Source: a virus
DNA length: 64,000 bases
Virus record (IMG/VR): IMGVR_UViG_3300020391_000290
Span: 1-64,000 of that record
Direction: 5' to 3' (one strand)
Below the pieces are notes generated by a model that was not told the DNA's origin, ran no database searches, and saw nothing but the letters and a program-made list of their open reading frames with translations. Made by a program: the position numbers and the translations under genes. Numbering within the stretch: position 1 is the first letter of the stretch; the number at the start of each line of letters is the position of its first letter. Below are positions 23,613 to 32,389 of this stretch, piece after piece.

Positions 23613-24797
23613 TTATGAGAATGAAATGTTTGACATTGCAACTTCACCTACATAGTCACCAGCGTTACCTAGTGATGATGCTGTGTTTGATAACTCAACA
23701 TAACCATAACGTGTCATAAATGAAACTACTGGCTCAAATGTTGATGGATCTAACACTGTACCACTTGACATCAACGGTACATATGGACAGTAGAATGCTG
23801 CTGCATCTGTCTCTGATGAACCTTTGTATCCAACTAGTACTGCAGTTGCGTCTGCCGCATATGAATCAACATACACACGCATTGCACCATTTAATGTACC
23901 TACAAACTTAGTGTTTGTTGGTGCTTCAAATGTACCTTCTGTTGTTCTAGCAAATGCTGAAGTTGATGCACTCTGTAGTACTGTTAAGGACTCAGGTGAA
24001 ACAACGGCATAGTTACCAGCACCACGACGTGTACGCTGAGCAATCTTATTTGCTGTTCTGTTTATTAATACTGCAAGAGCGGCATGCTCGTCACCTACAA
24101 ATGTAGCTGTACCTGATACTGCTGCCTGATTGTATGTTTCTTCTGTGGCTGCTAATGAACGCAATGAACCAAGAACTTCTTGATCTATTTCTGCAGTTAT
24201 CTCTTGGGCTAATGCTGCCATGATTTCTGCTTCTACATCAATACCATGCATTGATTGTGCGTCTTGAGCTGCTTCAAAAGTCCAACGTGCTTGTAGCTTA
24301 CGTGTCTTTGCTTCGACAGGTTGCTTCAAGATTTGGATTGATAATGCACTTCCACCAACACCTTCTTTTGCTGCTGTTGTATCTGCTTTACCTGTTGTGG
24401 TAGAACCTGAATATGCAGTTGCAATTTTGAATGGTGATAATGCTTCGTCACCTGCTACTGTGTCTGTATCAAATGGTGCACTTGCTGTTGAAGTTACACT
24501 TTCTGCATATCTTACACGTAGGGTGTGAATCTGTCCAACTGGACCTTGCATTGGTTGTACACCAACAATTTCATTTGCAATGACTGTTGGCATTACACGT
24601 CTGATCACTGGTAGGATCACACGGTTTAGTGTTGCTACGTTACCAGCTGCTGAAGCACCAGTTGTTGCTGCCTCTTTTAAGTAACGCTTTGTGTTTTCTA
24701 ACACAACACTCATGCTATTACGACGGTTACCTTCAAGACCTTCAAGAAGTGCATCTTTGGTATCGCCCCAACGGCTTTCTAATAGTACGTCTGACAT
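23613..24797 (-). CDS. Major capsid protein (gp23-like)
   Basis: This 394-residue protein builds the icosahedral shell. The N-terminus LLESRWGDTKDALLEGLEGNRRNSMSVVLENTKRYL and the block GNVATLNRVILPVIRRVMPTVIANEIVGVQPMQGPVGQIHTLR are those of the T4 gp23/gp24 family. Its length is below T4 gp23 (521), as usual in marine T4-like phages. T4 gp23 is cut by gp21 after a Glu near residue 65; the candidate cleavage zone here (around KEAATTGASAAG, residues 42-53) is shorter, so the site is not fixed by inspection. It is the last gene of the leftward capsid operon gp20-gp67/68-gp21-gp22-gp23, with GGAG in front and a strong terminator behind, which fits its high expression. Confidence 0.95.
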   Translation of the reverse strand: MSDVLLESRWGDTKDALLEGLEGNRRNSMSVVLENTKRYLKEAATTGASAAGNVATLNRVILPVIRRVMPTVIANEIVGVQPMQGPVGQIHTLRVRYAESVTSTASAPFDTDTVAGDEALSPFKIATAYSGSTTTGKADTTAAKEGVGGSALSIQILKQPVEAKTRKLQARWTFEAAQDAQSMHGIDVEAEIMAALAQEITAEIDQEVLGSLRSLAATEETYNQAAVSGTATFVGDEHAALAVLINRTANKIAQRTRRGAGNYAVVSPESLTVLQSASTSAFARTTEGTFEAPTNTKFVGTLNGAMRVYVDSYAADATAVLVGYKGSSETDAAAFYCPYVPLMSSGTVLDPSTFEPVVSFMTRYGYVELSNTASSLGNAGDYVGEVAMSNISFS

Positions 24798-24818
24798 TTA
24801 AGTCTCCTCTATAGTACT

Positions 24819-25928
24819 TTATTTCAAACCTGCTAGTTGACGGATTTCGATAATATTACTATCTTCTTCCTTCACTTCTGCGGCTTGAGGTTTTGGTTGC
24901 TTATCTCCTGTTGCTACTGTGCGGTTTTCTTTTATAATAGACTTTTTACTTTCTTTTACAATTTTCTTTCCGTCTAGTACTGCTGGTAGATAACGATCGA
25001 AAGCAGTCTTCAGTTTTGAAGTCTGTACACTTTCTAATAGGTCAGTCATAATGCCTGCCTTATCTTTATTGAGTGGCTTTAGTAAAGTATTAATTGTATC
25101 TTTACGTTCAACACTTTCCTTTATAATAACAATTTCTTGTTCTTTTTTCTCAACAATTTTTGATTTCTCTTCAAGACTTTCATTTATTTTAGCAACTTCT
25201 TCTGCAGACTTTTTAATTTCTGCCTCTAATTGCTTAATTTTTTGATTTTCATTTAAGTGACTTGATGAGAATTCTGTTGCAAAAGTTTCGAATATTTTAC
25301 GTCCGAAAGAATTTTCTTTTGCGATCTGTATATCTTCTTTAAGTTGATTCATTTCACCTTTAAGATATCCGGTTACTGCTTCATTTACAGCTTTACTTGT
25401 GTGCTTAACAAATTTTGATTTAAGTGTATCAAACTTTGAACGGGCTTCTTTGACAAGTCTAACTTTAGTTTCAACAACATCTTGACGATCTTTTTGGAAA
25501 TCTTGGATCTCTTCGCTTAATTGAGCAGTTACAAATTCTTCTAGTTTGTTGACTAGTGACTGTTGATTTGCTCTTTCACTGTGTAGTTCTTTAATTTCTT
25601 CGCTAAGTGTTTTCACTAAAAACTTATCAAATGTTCCTGAAGCTTCTTGCATTCTTGCAACAAACTTCGCACGATCTTCTGAAATTGCTTTACGCTCTTC
25701 AGCGATCTGTGTAAGTTCAGAAGTAAGTCCTTCTGTAACCATTTTATCTAAGGCTTCAACCATTGTAGATTTATCATGCTCATAACGTTTTGCAAACTCC
25801 TCGCGAAGTTCTGCAGTAACTTGTGTACGAGTTTCGTTCATTTTTGCTTCCCATTGTTCAGCAATGGCAGAACGAGTTTCCTCATTAACAAGGTCGCTAT
25901 CAAGCAAAGGTTTAATAGCATCTAGCAT
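24819..25928 (-). CDS. Prohead scaffold protein (gp22-like)
   Basis: This 369-residue protein is almost entirely predicted coiled coil with high Lys/Glu/Gln content and no hydrophobic core, as in T4 gp22, the scaffold core on which the prohead shell assembles and which gp21 later degrades. It starts MLDAIKPLLDSDLVNEETR and ends with a conserved-looking tail (SNIIEIRQLAGLK). It lies directly between gp21-like and gp23-like genes, in the T4 order. Spacings are short (21 bases to gp23, 9 to gp21). Confidence 0.88.
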   Translation of the reverse strand: MLDAIKPLLDSDLVNEETRSAIAEQWEAKMNETRTQVTAELREEFAKRYEHDKSTMVEALDKMVTEGLTSELTQIAEERKAISEDRAKFVARMQEASGTFDKFLVKTLSEEIKELHSERANQQSLVNKLEEFVTAQLSEEIQDFQKDRQDVVETKVRLVKEARSKFDTLKSKFVKHTSKAVNEAVTGYLKGEMNQLKEDIQIAKENSFGRKIFETFATEFSSSHLNENQKIKQLEAEIKKSAEEVAKINESLEEKSKIVEKKEQEIVIIKESVERKDTINTLLKPLNKDKAGIMTDLLESVQTSKLKTAFDRYLPAVLDGKKIVKESKKSIIKENRTVATGDKQPKPQAAEVKEEDSNIIEIRQLAGLK

Positions 25929-25937
25929 CTGGATCTC

Positions 25938-26570
25938 CTAGATCTTTAAGTCCTGAATTAGACGAGTCATTTCGTCTTTCAGATATTTTTGTACTCGAGC
26001 GTCGCCATTTGCATCGCGAGCCATCTCTAATACTTTGTGTCCGTTACGCATATTTAATAGTCCTTCGTAAATCGCTACAGGGTATGCATTCGGTGCACTC
26101 GGTTGTGCCACAATATCTACTGTGACAATTTCAAAATCAGCAACTTGACCAGTGGATTCTGTTACATTTCCACTACCTCTGCTACTAACTCCTAAATTTA
26201 CTCCACCATCGATCATAGTTCTCACTAATGATCCCATTGGTGTTTCAAGAATCTTTAATTTACCATATCCATTAGGTCCATCCATCCACATACTTTCAAT
26301 CATATGTGATACTCGATCTAAGTTAATTTTGAGATCATCTGGGTGGTCAACTTCGCCTAAGACACTATTGCCTTTTTTAATTTGCTCGTTGATGGTACTT
26401 ACGGCAGTTGTAATTTCCTTAACAGGGTAGACACGCTTATTAGCGTTCTCTACCCCACCTTGGATACAAATACCTTTCATGTAGAGATCCTTGCCGCCGT
26501 TTGGTCGCTCAGTTGCTTCATAAACAACGTTTGCCTCTTTGGAGGTTAGGTTTTCTCTCAAGTATAACAT
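25938..26570 (-). CDS. Prohead core protease (gp21-like)
   Basis: This 210-residue serine protease of the herpesvirus-assemblin-like fold matures the prohead by cutting shell and scaffold. The catalytic His is in GEVDHP (H76) and the Ser in LGVSSRGSG (S129 or S130), spaced as in T4 gp21 (H85, S140). NKRVYPVKEI near 45-54 and DIVAQPSAPNA near 152-162 are other family blocks. Length matches T4 gp21 (212). It follows the acidic core gene by only 3 bases and precedes the scaffold gene by 9, so translation is probably coupled. Confidence 0.92.
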   Translation of the reverse strand: MLYLRENLTSKEANVVYEATERPNGGKDLYMKGICIQGGVENANKRVYPVKEITTAVSTINEQIKKGNSVLGEVDHPDDLKINLDRVSHMIESMWMDGPNGYGKLKILETPMGSLVRTMIDGGVNLGVSSRGSGNVTESTGQVADFEIVTVDIVAQPSAPNAYPVAIYEGLLNMRNGHKVLEMARDANGDARVQKYLKDEMTRLIQDLKI

Positions 26571-26573
26571 GAT

Positions 26574-27392
26574 TTATGCTTTACTCATTGTTGCGCCTTT
26601 TGGATTAGCCGCATCTGTTTGTACTTTTGGAGCCGGTACTTTACCGCCTGCTTCTTCGCCGCCTTTCGCAATATTTGCGGATGATCCGCCCATATCGTTT
26701 TTGCCAGCTACAGGACTTTTCATTTTTTCACCCTGCTCTGTAGTAACTGGTGCCGGAGCTTTTTCAGTGTACTCACGTACTACTTCTTCCTCAGTCTCTT
26801 CCTCTACAGGCTCAACTGATTCGTCCTTCATTTCTTCGTCACCTTCTTCGTCGTCCATGTCCATTTCTTTGTCCATTTTCATGTCCATATCCATGTCCAT
26901 CTCGCCGTCATCCTTATCGCCCATTAACTGGTCGAATTCCGCTTTTAATTCTTCGAGGGCATTTTCGATATCTACAACACGATCTTCCATTTCTTCGTCA
27001 TCCATATCGGCTTCCATAGATAAACCTTGCTCGTCTGCTTCAATATCGTCAATCATATCATCTGATTGATCTCCGCCTATTTCAGCTTCATCAACTTCTG
27101 ATTCTTCTACTTCCTCTTCAGATTCTTCAATGTCGGACTCCTCGCCTTCCATCTTCTTCTTTTTCATTTTTCCATGCATTGCTTCATCAACGGTTTCGTC
27201 TTCTGACTCTTCCACTGCTTCTGCATCTTCCTCAACTTCTGCAGTCTCTTCTACTTGCTCTTCATCTACAAGACTCTCATAGATGTCGCGTGACTTCTCA
27301 ACCACTATCTCATGGAACAAATCTTTTGCACCTTGCTCATCTTCTGCGATGAACAGTTCAATTAATTGTTCAAATTTGTTATTGTCTGACAT
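26574..27392 (-). CDS. Acidic prohead core protein (gp68/gp67-like)
   Basis: This encodes 272 residues of extremely acidic, Glu/Asp-rich protein. Residues about 1-45 are an ordered N-terminus (KFEQLIELFIAEDEQGAKDLFHEIVVEKSRDIYESL) that looks like the part conserved in T4-like core proteins. The middle is a charged coiled coil (VVDIENALEELKAEFDQL), flanked by a Met-Asp repeat (near 163-181). The C-terminal third is Gly/Pro/Ala-rich and probably disordered. It occupies the place of T4 gp67/gp68 between portal and protease, and the composition fits a prohead core component that is degraded by gp21. It has GGAG before the ATG. Confidence 0.7.
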   Translation of the reverse strand: MSDNNKFEQLIELFIAEDEQGAKDLFHEIVVEKSRDIYESLVDEEQVEETAEVEEDAEAVEESEDETVDEAMHGKMKKKKMEGEESDIEESEEEVEESEVDEAEIGGDQSDDMIDDIEADEQGLSMEADMDDEEMEDRVVDIENALEELKAEFDQLMGDKDDGEMDMDMDMKMDKEMDMDDEEGDEEMKDESVEPVEEETEEEVVREYTEKAPAPVTTEQGEKMKSPVAGKNDMGGSSANIAKGGEEAGGKVPAPKVQTDAANPKGATMSKA

Positions 27393-27532
27393 TTGTCAAC
27401 TCCTATTATACTTTTTTATGATGTGAATTAAACAAATTCACAAGGCATTTGTAGTTTTATTTAGTTTTAATTTTTAAAGGGGAGTAAAATGCATACTTTT
27501 TGGTTCAAAAAGTAGACTAATTAGTTTTTTTA
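27393..27532. other. Intergenic region with two small hairpins
   Basis: This 140 bp gap lies between two core genes. On the minus strand it contains ACTTTTT-GAACC-AAAAAGT (7 bp stem) and GTGAAT...ATTCAC (6 bp stem), both without a run of T. No late octamer was found in it. The hairpins may adjust the ratio of the small core protein to the downstream genes by partial termination or RNA processing; this is inference. Confidence 0.4.
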
Positions 27533-27736
27533 CTATTGTGGAGCTGGCGCAGGAGCAAATTGGCGTCTTATTTCACTTATTGATTCTTGATATTCAGTAG
27601 ATTTTAAATCTGATAATTTACGTAGTTTACTTAATTGTTCAAAAGTAAGCCTTGTTTTACGTGTATCATCTAAACGTAAAGCAGTATTATCCTGATAAGG
27701 CTTTTGTATTTCTTCTACAGTTTTTTCTGTACTCAT
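27533..27736 (-). CDS. Small prohead core protein (gp67-position)
   Basis: I place the start at the ATG at 27736 (67 residues, MSTEKTVEEIQKPYQDNTAL...). An upstream in-frame ATG at 27754 would add seven residues, but it lies only six bases past the late octamer at 27760-27767, about where transcription should begin, while 27736 has GGAA in front. The protein is charged and helical, with a central LTFEQLSKLRKLSDLKSTEY and a C-terminal APAPAPQ tail, typical of small scaffold-core proteins. It follows gp20 as gp67 does in T4, but sequence alone does not prove homology. Confidence 0.6.
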   Translation of the reverse strand: MSTEKTVEEIQKPYQDNTALRLDDTRKTRLTFEQLSKLRKLSDLKSTEYQESISEIRRQFAPAPAPQ

Positions 27737-27759
27737 TAATTCCAATAATAACATAAAAC

Positions 27760-27767
27760 TATTTATT
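27760..27767 (-). promoter_or_regulatory. T4-type late promoter for the prohead core/capsid operon
   Basis: The minus strand reads AATAAATA, overlapping the stop codon of the portal gene (27763). It would transcribe gp67-, gp68-, gp21-, gp22- and gp23-like genes together, with the terminator at 23566-23588 at the end. Confidence 0.6.
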
Positions 27768-29493
27768 CCGTTTCCGGTGCAGTAGAACCTACAGGACTTT
27801 CTGTACCTGCAGCATCTGCTTGTCCAGCACCGCCTTCTTCTCCGCCTCCAGCATCAGCGCCTTCTTCTCCAACTGGATCCTCAGGTGTAAATTGATCTAA
27901 ATCGGATTGTATTCCGCCAGCAGTAACACCAACACTACGCATACTAGGTAACTCACTTTCTACATTAACATCAGCATTTTCTTCACGCCACATTTTTGTA
28001 TTTTGTAACATTTCTTCTTCACTCATGCCTAAATAACGTTGCATTAAGAAACGTTTACTCATATAAGGGTAGCCTTCTAATGCTTGAAATGTGTTTATTC
28101 TTGCTTGATCCATTTCAGTTTCACGGAAACTACTAAAATTTTGTGGCTCATTAAACCGTAATTCAAATGTGCCGTTGTCTATTTCTACACCACGCCACTT
28201 AAGGTACATTTTAAATTCTCTGTCAAATGTACTTGCTACTAATCTTTGTAATCTAATGCAGTATTCGTTAAATCGTTTTTCTTGTATCATTGCAGTACCG
28301 ACACGACCATCATTATATGCGCCAGGTGATTCTTCAATACCTGTTGGCAAATAACTGCTAGGAATTCTAAGTCCACGAAATAATTTATTTGTAAAAAATT
28401 TTAAATCATCTATTTCGCCTAAATTAGTACCGCCTGGTAGTGTATCAACTTTTGAACCTCTACCTTCTGCAGTCTGTGGAAAAAAGTAATCTTCATTAGT
28501 ACTAAGTGGATTGTAAGTTGTATCCATAATATTAACACCACCACCAGTTTTGCTAGGAATACGTCTTTGATGTATTTCATTCTTAACACGTTCAACAAAA
28601 CTCATTGCCATATGGCTAGGCATATTGCCTACATCAATATAAAAAACACGTCTTTCAGGAGCACGTTGTATACGATAGATAATAATTGCATCTTCTAATA
28701 ATTCTTTTTGCTTGAATACTTTAAAAATTTGTTCTAGTATACTATTTCCAAAAGGCCAATTAGGATCTAATCCTTCTGTTAAACTTGCATGTACTATATG
28801 ATCAGCTTCTACTGCTTTTTCATTCAGAGAACGGTCAAATCTTCCTTGAGCAGTAGCACCTCCACTTCCATCATATATATTACTAGGTTGTATATAACCT
28901 CTATTTTTATATAAATCACCCTGTTTAGTATAATCACTATAGCTAGATGCAGTACCAGTTAAATTTTCAAAGTTAGGATTAATATCCTTTATTACATATT
29001 GTTCAGGCTTTTTGCCTTCGCTTTCATTAACAATAATTTTTGTAACTTTACTCATTTCGGTCCAAAACCATTGGAAAGTTTCTGGATCTCTAATGAATAC
29101 TTGATCGCCGTACTTTAATACATTTCGGAAAATTTTAAATAATCTTTGGTTAAAATCATTTAGACTATTCCAATTAAGTAGTTGTTTTTTAATAATTTCA
29201 ACTTCACTTTCCGTTGGTATTTCCGTAAAATGTATATCAAATCCAGTGCCGTTTTCCTTATTAACCTGCGTACAAAATTCAGCAAGAATATCTAAAGCTG
29301 CGTTTATTTCACTATCAATATCCATAGTCTCATACTGCCCATAACGTTCAGTACGATTAGGATGTCCTATGTAAACTTCTGGTAAATGACTAGCGTAATG
29401 ACTATATTTTGTACCGTCACTACTGCTATTACTGCTCATACTTGTAAGCGGACTTTTATCTTTTACTAATGTGAAATGTTTTTTCCAGCTCAT
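27763..29493 (-). CDS. Portal protein (gp20-like)
   Basis: This 576-residue protein forms the dodecameric ring through which DNA enters and to which the neck binds. Family blocks include VYIGHPNRTERYGQYETMD near 41-59, EINAALDILAEFCTQ near 63-77, FGNSILEQIFKVFKQKELLEDA near 239-260 and QRAPERRVFYIDVGNMP near 267-283. It is slightly longer than T4 gp20 (524); the extra is a Gly/Ala/Glu-rich disordered tail (GAGQADAAGTESPV). It opens the leftward head operon. A weak octamer (GGTAAATA, minus strand 29518-29525) lies 25 bases upstream. Confidence 0.93.
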   Translation of the reverse strand: MSWKKHFTLVKDKSPLTSMSSNSSSDGTKYSHYASHLPEVYIGHPNRTERYGQYETMDIDSEINAALDILAEFCTQVNKENGTGFDIHFTEIPTESEVEIIKKQLLNWNSLNDFNQRLFKIFRNVLKYGDQVFIRDPETFQWFWTEMSKVTKIIVNESEGKKPEQYVIKDINPNFENLTGTASSYSDYTKQGDLYKNRGYIQPSNIYDGSGGATAQGRFDRSLNEKAVEADHIVHASLTEGLDPNWPFGNSILEQIFKVFKQKELLEDAIIIYRIQRAPERRVFYIDVGNMPSHMAMSFVERVKNEIHQRRIPSKTGGGVNIMDTTYNPLSTNEDYFFPQTAEGRGSKVDTLPGGTNLGEIDDLKFFTNKLFRGLRIPSSYLPTGIEESPGAYNDGRVGTAMIQEKRFNEYCIRLQRLVASTFDREFKMYLKWRGVEIDNGTFELRFNEPQNFSSFRETEMDQARINTFQALEGYPYMSKRFLMQRYLGMSEEEMLQNTKMWREENADVNVESELPSMRSVGVTAGGIQSDLDQFTPEDPVGEEGADAGGGEEGGAGQADAAGTESPVGSTAPETE

Positions 29494-29517
29494 AATTTAT
29501 TATACTACCTTATTGTG

Positions 29518-29525
29518 TATTTACC
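29518..29525 (-). promoter_or_regulatory. Possible weak late promoter for the portal gene
   Basis: The minus strand reads GGTAAATA, with two mismatches to TATAAATA, 25 bases upstream of the portal ATG at 29493. It is positioned correctly but is the weakest match among the candidates. Confidence 0.35.
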
Positions 29526-29532
29526 TAAATGA

Positions 29533-31422
29533 TTATTGCATATATTGCTTTATAGTGTCTATAAGGCTACCACTACCTCGTTTAGTAGCCGCTATAAGTT
29601 CATCTAGTTTGTTCATTAGTGCTTGATTACGTTGATCTAAAATGTTCGTTGGTTGATTATTTGTAGTAACTAAATTGTTTGCAGGATTTCCAGGTGAATT
29701 AGCCTGATTATCAGCCGGGGGTGCAAAGTCACTAAATTGTGAATCGAGCTCTGAATTGTACCCACCTACTCTAGTCTGCCCTGGAGTTATACCTAAAGTT
29801 CTAGCAAAAGTAATTACACCTGTATTTAAACCACTTGTAATATCTGAAATAAACGACACAATACCATTACTATTCCTAAGCATTTCTGTTGTTAATTTAC
29901 TTAATGACATTCCAAGTTTTCTATTTTCATCTTGCAAGCCTATTAATGCTTTAGTGGCAGCATTTTGTCCAGTTTGTAGTTTTTTAAAATCATCTACAAC
30001 ATCATTTACAGTTTGATTAATACTTTTTGCCATTACTTGCTGACTCATTAAAAAACTATTCTCTGTAACCTTAACAAATTCATTGGTGGTAAATCTGCCA
30101 GTCGTTGCAATTAAATCTGCATTATTTAAAAAATCTTGTTGAATAGCTCTATTGTTATCGGCAAATCTTTTGAATGCCATTGCAGTGCCTTCGGAGTCAC
30201 CTCCTGCTTTTATGCCTTTAACAGTATCTACTATTCCTTGAGTTAGGGTCGGTAAACTAGCACTAAGCATCGCAGCATCTTTACTTGTTATATTACCAAA
30301 TGTTGTTATGTCTAGTATCGTACTTCTCATTTCAGGAAACGCACTAATTAAACGTTCAATCTCTTGTCGTTGTTGTGGGCCTAATCTAGCTAAAGCAGCC
30401 TGTACTTGTGCATCTTTACGTTGAGCACGTTCAGCTTGTTTTTGTTGTTCTATACTTCTACCTGTTAGTACTGCAACAGTTTTTTGTTGTCTTACTTGGT
30501 TTGCTGTTGCTTCAGCAAGTGCTTGTGTTTGAATTGCAGTATTATCTATCGCTATACCGGACATAGCAAAATTCTGCATAATTTCAGCAGTAGCCTGACC
30601 TAAATCTTCGAAACTAAAACCTAATGTTCTTAATTCTACGCCGTGTAGTCGATTAAGTGCCATATTTGCACGAGCAAATTCTCTTGCACCTCTGTTTGTT
30701 TGTCCACCAAAACTAGCCATTGCTTCGCCATTTTGTTTGAATATATTAGTAAATTCTGCCATTGTTAAATTTGCATTGTGTGCATTATTTCTAAAATCTA
30801 CTAAACTACCACCTAACAATGCACCACTTTTTTGTACTTCTAAAAATGAACCACTGGCTGCATTTAGTTTTTCAAATAAAAATCCTGCGACTGCTCCTGC
30901 TATAGGCACTGCAGCTTCAGTCAATGCACCACCTGCCAATCCTAAAGCAGCACCTAGCGATTTGCTAAATCCTGCCATATCAGCAATAGCAGTGCCTAAC
31001 AGACCACCTACTGCGGCACTAACAAGTTTACTTCCTGTTGCGAGTTTTGTAAATGTTTCTGTAACAGTTTGTGCAAGTGCAAATGGTTTACTTTGTAAGT
31101 CACTAAAACTACTAGATAGTGCACCTGCAGATCTTCTTAAATCTCTACTAAAAATAGCACTTGCAGTATTTGCACTATTCAATCCTGCGGCTAATGTTTG
31201 ACCGCCTTGCTTTGTTTGGTCTGCAGTCTTATCAACTGTTCTTCCAAATCCAAAAATACCACCGGTTGCAGCTTTAGAAGCGGCTGCTAAATCCCGTTGA
31301 GCATCAGCACTGTTAATATTATCAGCTGATGCAAGTACCGCAAGTATACGTTGCATAGTCTGCTCTTCAGCAAATCCATCTGCAAATACTTCGCCTATGC
31401 CCGGAACATTAATTTGTGGCAA
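29533..31422 (-). CDS. Tape-measure / baseplate hub-like protein (gp29 position)
   Basis: This encodes about 629 residues. I place the start at TTG 31422, giving MPQINVPGIGEVFADGF, because GGAG lies 8 bases before it, while the ATG at 31458 falls at the likely late-promoter start site (octamer 31466-31473). The protein has an Ala/Gly-rich, partly hydrophobic region (near 125-190, GLLGTAIADMAGFSKSLGAALGLAGGALTEAAVPIAGAVAGF) and long helical segments (KTVAVLTGRSIEQQKQAERAQRKDAQVQ), the usual tape-measure pattern. Length is close to T4 gp29 (590). It sits beside gp26/gp51, whose relatives act in tail assembly. Tail length would be set by its helical length. Homology to gp29 is by pattern and place only. 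Confidence 0.6.
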   Translation of the reverse strand: MPQINVPGIGEVFADGFAEEQTMQRILAVLASADNINSADAQRDLAAASKAATGGIFGFGRTVDKTADQTKQGGQTLAAGLNSANTASAIFSRDLRRSAGALSSSFSDLQSKPFALAQTVTETFTKLATGSKLVSAAVGGLLGTAIADMAGFSKSLGAALGLAGGALTEAAVPIAGAVAGFLFEKLNAASGSFLEVQKSGALLGGSLVDFRNNAHNANLTMAEFTNIFKQNGEAMASFGGQTNRGAREFARANMALNRLHGVELRTLGFSFEDLGQATAEIMQNFAMSGIAIDNTAIQTQALAEATANQVRQQKTVAVLTGRSIEQQKQAERAQRKDAQVQAALARLGPQQRQEIERLISAFPEMRSTILDITTFGNITSKDAAMLSASLPTLTQGIVDTVKGIKAGGDSEGTAMAFKRFADNNRAIQQDFLNNADLIATTGRFTTNEFVKVTENSFLMSQQVMAKSINQTVNDVVDDFKKLQTGQNAATKALIGLQDENRKLGMSLSKLTTEMLRNSNGIVSFISDITSGLNTGVITFARTLGITPGQTRVGGYNSELDSQFSDFAPPADNQANSPGNPANNLVTTNNQPTNILDQRNQALMNKLDELIAATKRGSGSLIDTIKQYMQ

Positions 31423-31447
31423 GAAAAAATCTCCAATTATATGCGTA

Positions 31448-31455
31448 TATAAATA
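31448..31455 (+). promoter_or_regulatory. T4-type late promoter for gp26
   Basis: TATAAATA is a perfect match to the late octamer, 40 bases upstream of the gp26 ATG at 31496, in the divergent gap shared with the tape-measure gene. Confidence 0.8.
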
Positions 31456-31465
31456 CACATGTACA

Positions 31466-31473
31466 TATTTATA
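31466..31473 (-). promoter_or_regulatory. T4-type late promoter for the tape-measure gene
   Basis: The minus strand reads TATAAATA, a perfect match. It points away from the one at 31448-31455 across a 10-base gap, so the two sites cross each other: each start lies downstream of the other's box. It is too near the ATG at 31458 for that to be the start codon and supports the TTG at 31422. Confidence 0.8.
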
Positions 31474-31495
31474 TTGTATTTACCTGGAGAAAAAC

Positions 31496-32389
31496 ATGGT
31501 CGACGTACCTAAGAATTATTCAATGAGTCCGGAACAGATTGCACAAGCACAACAGAATCCGTTGCAAAAGTTTATGAGACAAGCATCAATTTATATTAAA
31601 TTACCTAGTCAAGGACAGTATTATCCACCCGGTACATTAGATTTGCCTGAAGCTAAAGAAATACCAGTGCTTCCGATGAGTACCAGAGACGAAATAACTG
31701 TTAATACTCCTGACGCACTTATGAATGGACAAGGCGTAGTAGACATGATACAAAGTTGTTGTCCTAATATTAAAAATGCATGGTTGGTGCCATTAGTAGA
31801 CTTAGATACAATATTGATAGGAATAAGAATTGCTAGTTACGGCGAAAAAATGGAATATACAAGTACTTGTCCAAAATGCGAAAACGCAGACAATTATGAA
31901 ATAGATCTTAGACAATTTATGGATATGCCTGTGGACATAAACGTTTACTCGCAACCTTTTGAATATAAAGGCATGCAAGTATTTGTACAACCTATAAGTT
32001 ATGATACTCTAAATAAACAAAATTTAGAAAATTTCGAGCAACAACGACTAATTACAATGATAAACGATGCAGAACTAAGTGCTGAAGAGAAGCAACGTAG
32101 ATTTGCGGAGATTTTTCAAACTATGACTAGTTACACTCTTGCAAATATTGTAGGTAGTATTAGTAAAATAGTAACTCCGGATGGTGTAGTAGTAGCAAAT
32201 GAGTCTCATATAAACGACTATGTAAGAAATTCAGAAAGACAGTTTTACGAAGCTCTTAAAAATTATTTAGAAGGAATAACTAAAGCAATTCCAGAGAAAA
32301 ATGTTTCTATAAAATGTGCAGAATGCTCTAACGATTATACAACTCCTTTTACGTTTGATCAATCAAATTTTTTCGCATTCGCCTCTTAG
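31496..32389 (+). CDS. gp26-like baseplate hub / tail assembly protein
   Basis: This 297-residue protein starts at ATG 31496, which has GGAG in front; an earlier in-frame ATG (31397) lies upstream of the promoter. The block QASIYIKLPSQGQYYPPG (30-47) and PVLPMSTRDEITVNTPDALMNG (57-78) are those of the T4 gp26 baseplate family (PF12322). It has two cysteine pairs, C125-x2-C128 and C274-x2-C277, which could form a zinc ribbon. The last codons overlap the gp51-like frame and contain two slippery heptamers, so a longer fused product is likely. In T4, gp26 is needed for hub assembly; the frameshift layout suggests tail-assembly chaperone behaviour. Divergent late promoters precede it. Confidence 0.88.
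   Translation: MVDVPKNYSMSPEQIAQAQQNPLQKFMRQASIYIKLPSQGQYYPPGTLDLPEAKEIPVLPMSTRDEITVNTPDALMNGQGVVDMIQSCCPNIKNAWLVPLVDLDTILIGIRIASYGEKMEYTSTCPKCENADNYEIDLRQFMDMPVDINVYSQPFEYKGMQVFVQPISYDTLNKQNLENFEQQRLITMINDAELSAEEKQRRFAEIFQTMTSYTLANIVGSISKIVTPDGVVVANESHINDYVRNSERQFYEALKNYLEGITKAIPEKNVSIKCAECSNDYTTPFTFDQSNFFAFAS
32365..32374 (+). promoter_or_regulatory. Candidate -1 ribosomal frameshift site (gp26 to gp51)
   Basis: In the gp26 frame the codons AAT-TTT-TTC give two overlapping -1 slippery heptamers: A_AAT_TTT (32365-32371) and T_TTT_TTC (32368-32374). A -1 slip leads into the gp51-like frame, which has no ATG, GTG or TTG before its conserved part. The zero-frame stop follows at 32387-32389. 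The nearest downstream hairpin is 230 bases away, so no classical stimulatory structure is obvious. Confidence 0.65.

Noticed and set aside
31397-31495. Longer gp26 with an N-terminal extension
   Set aside because: The upstream ATG lies before the late promoter; ATG 31496 has GGAG and gives the family start.
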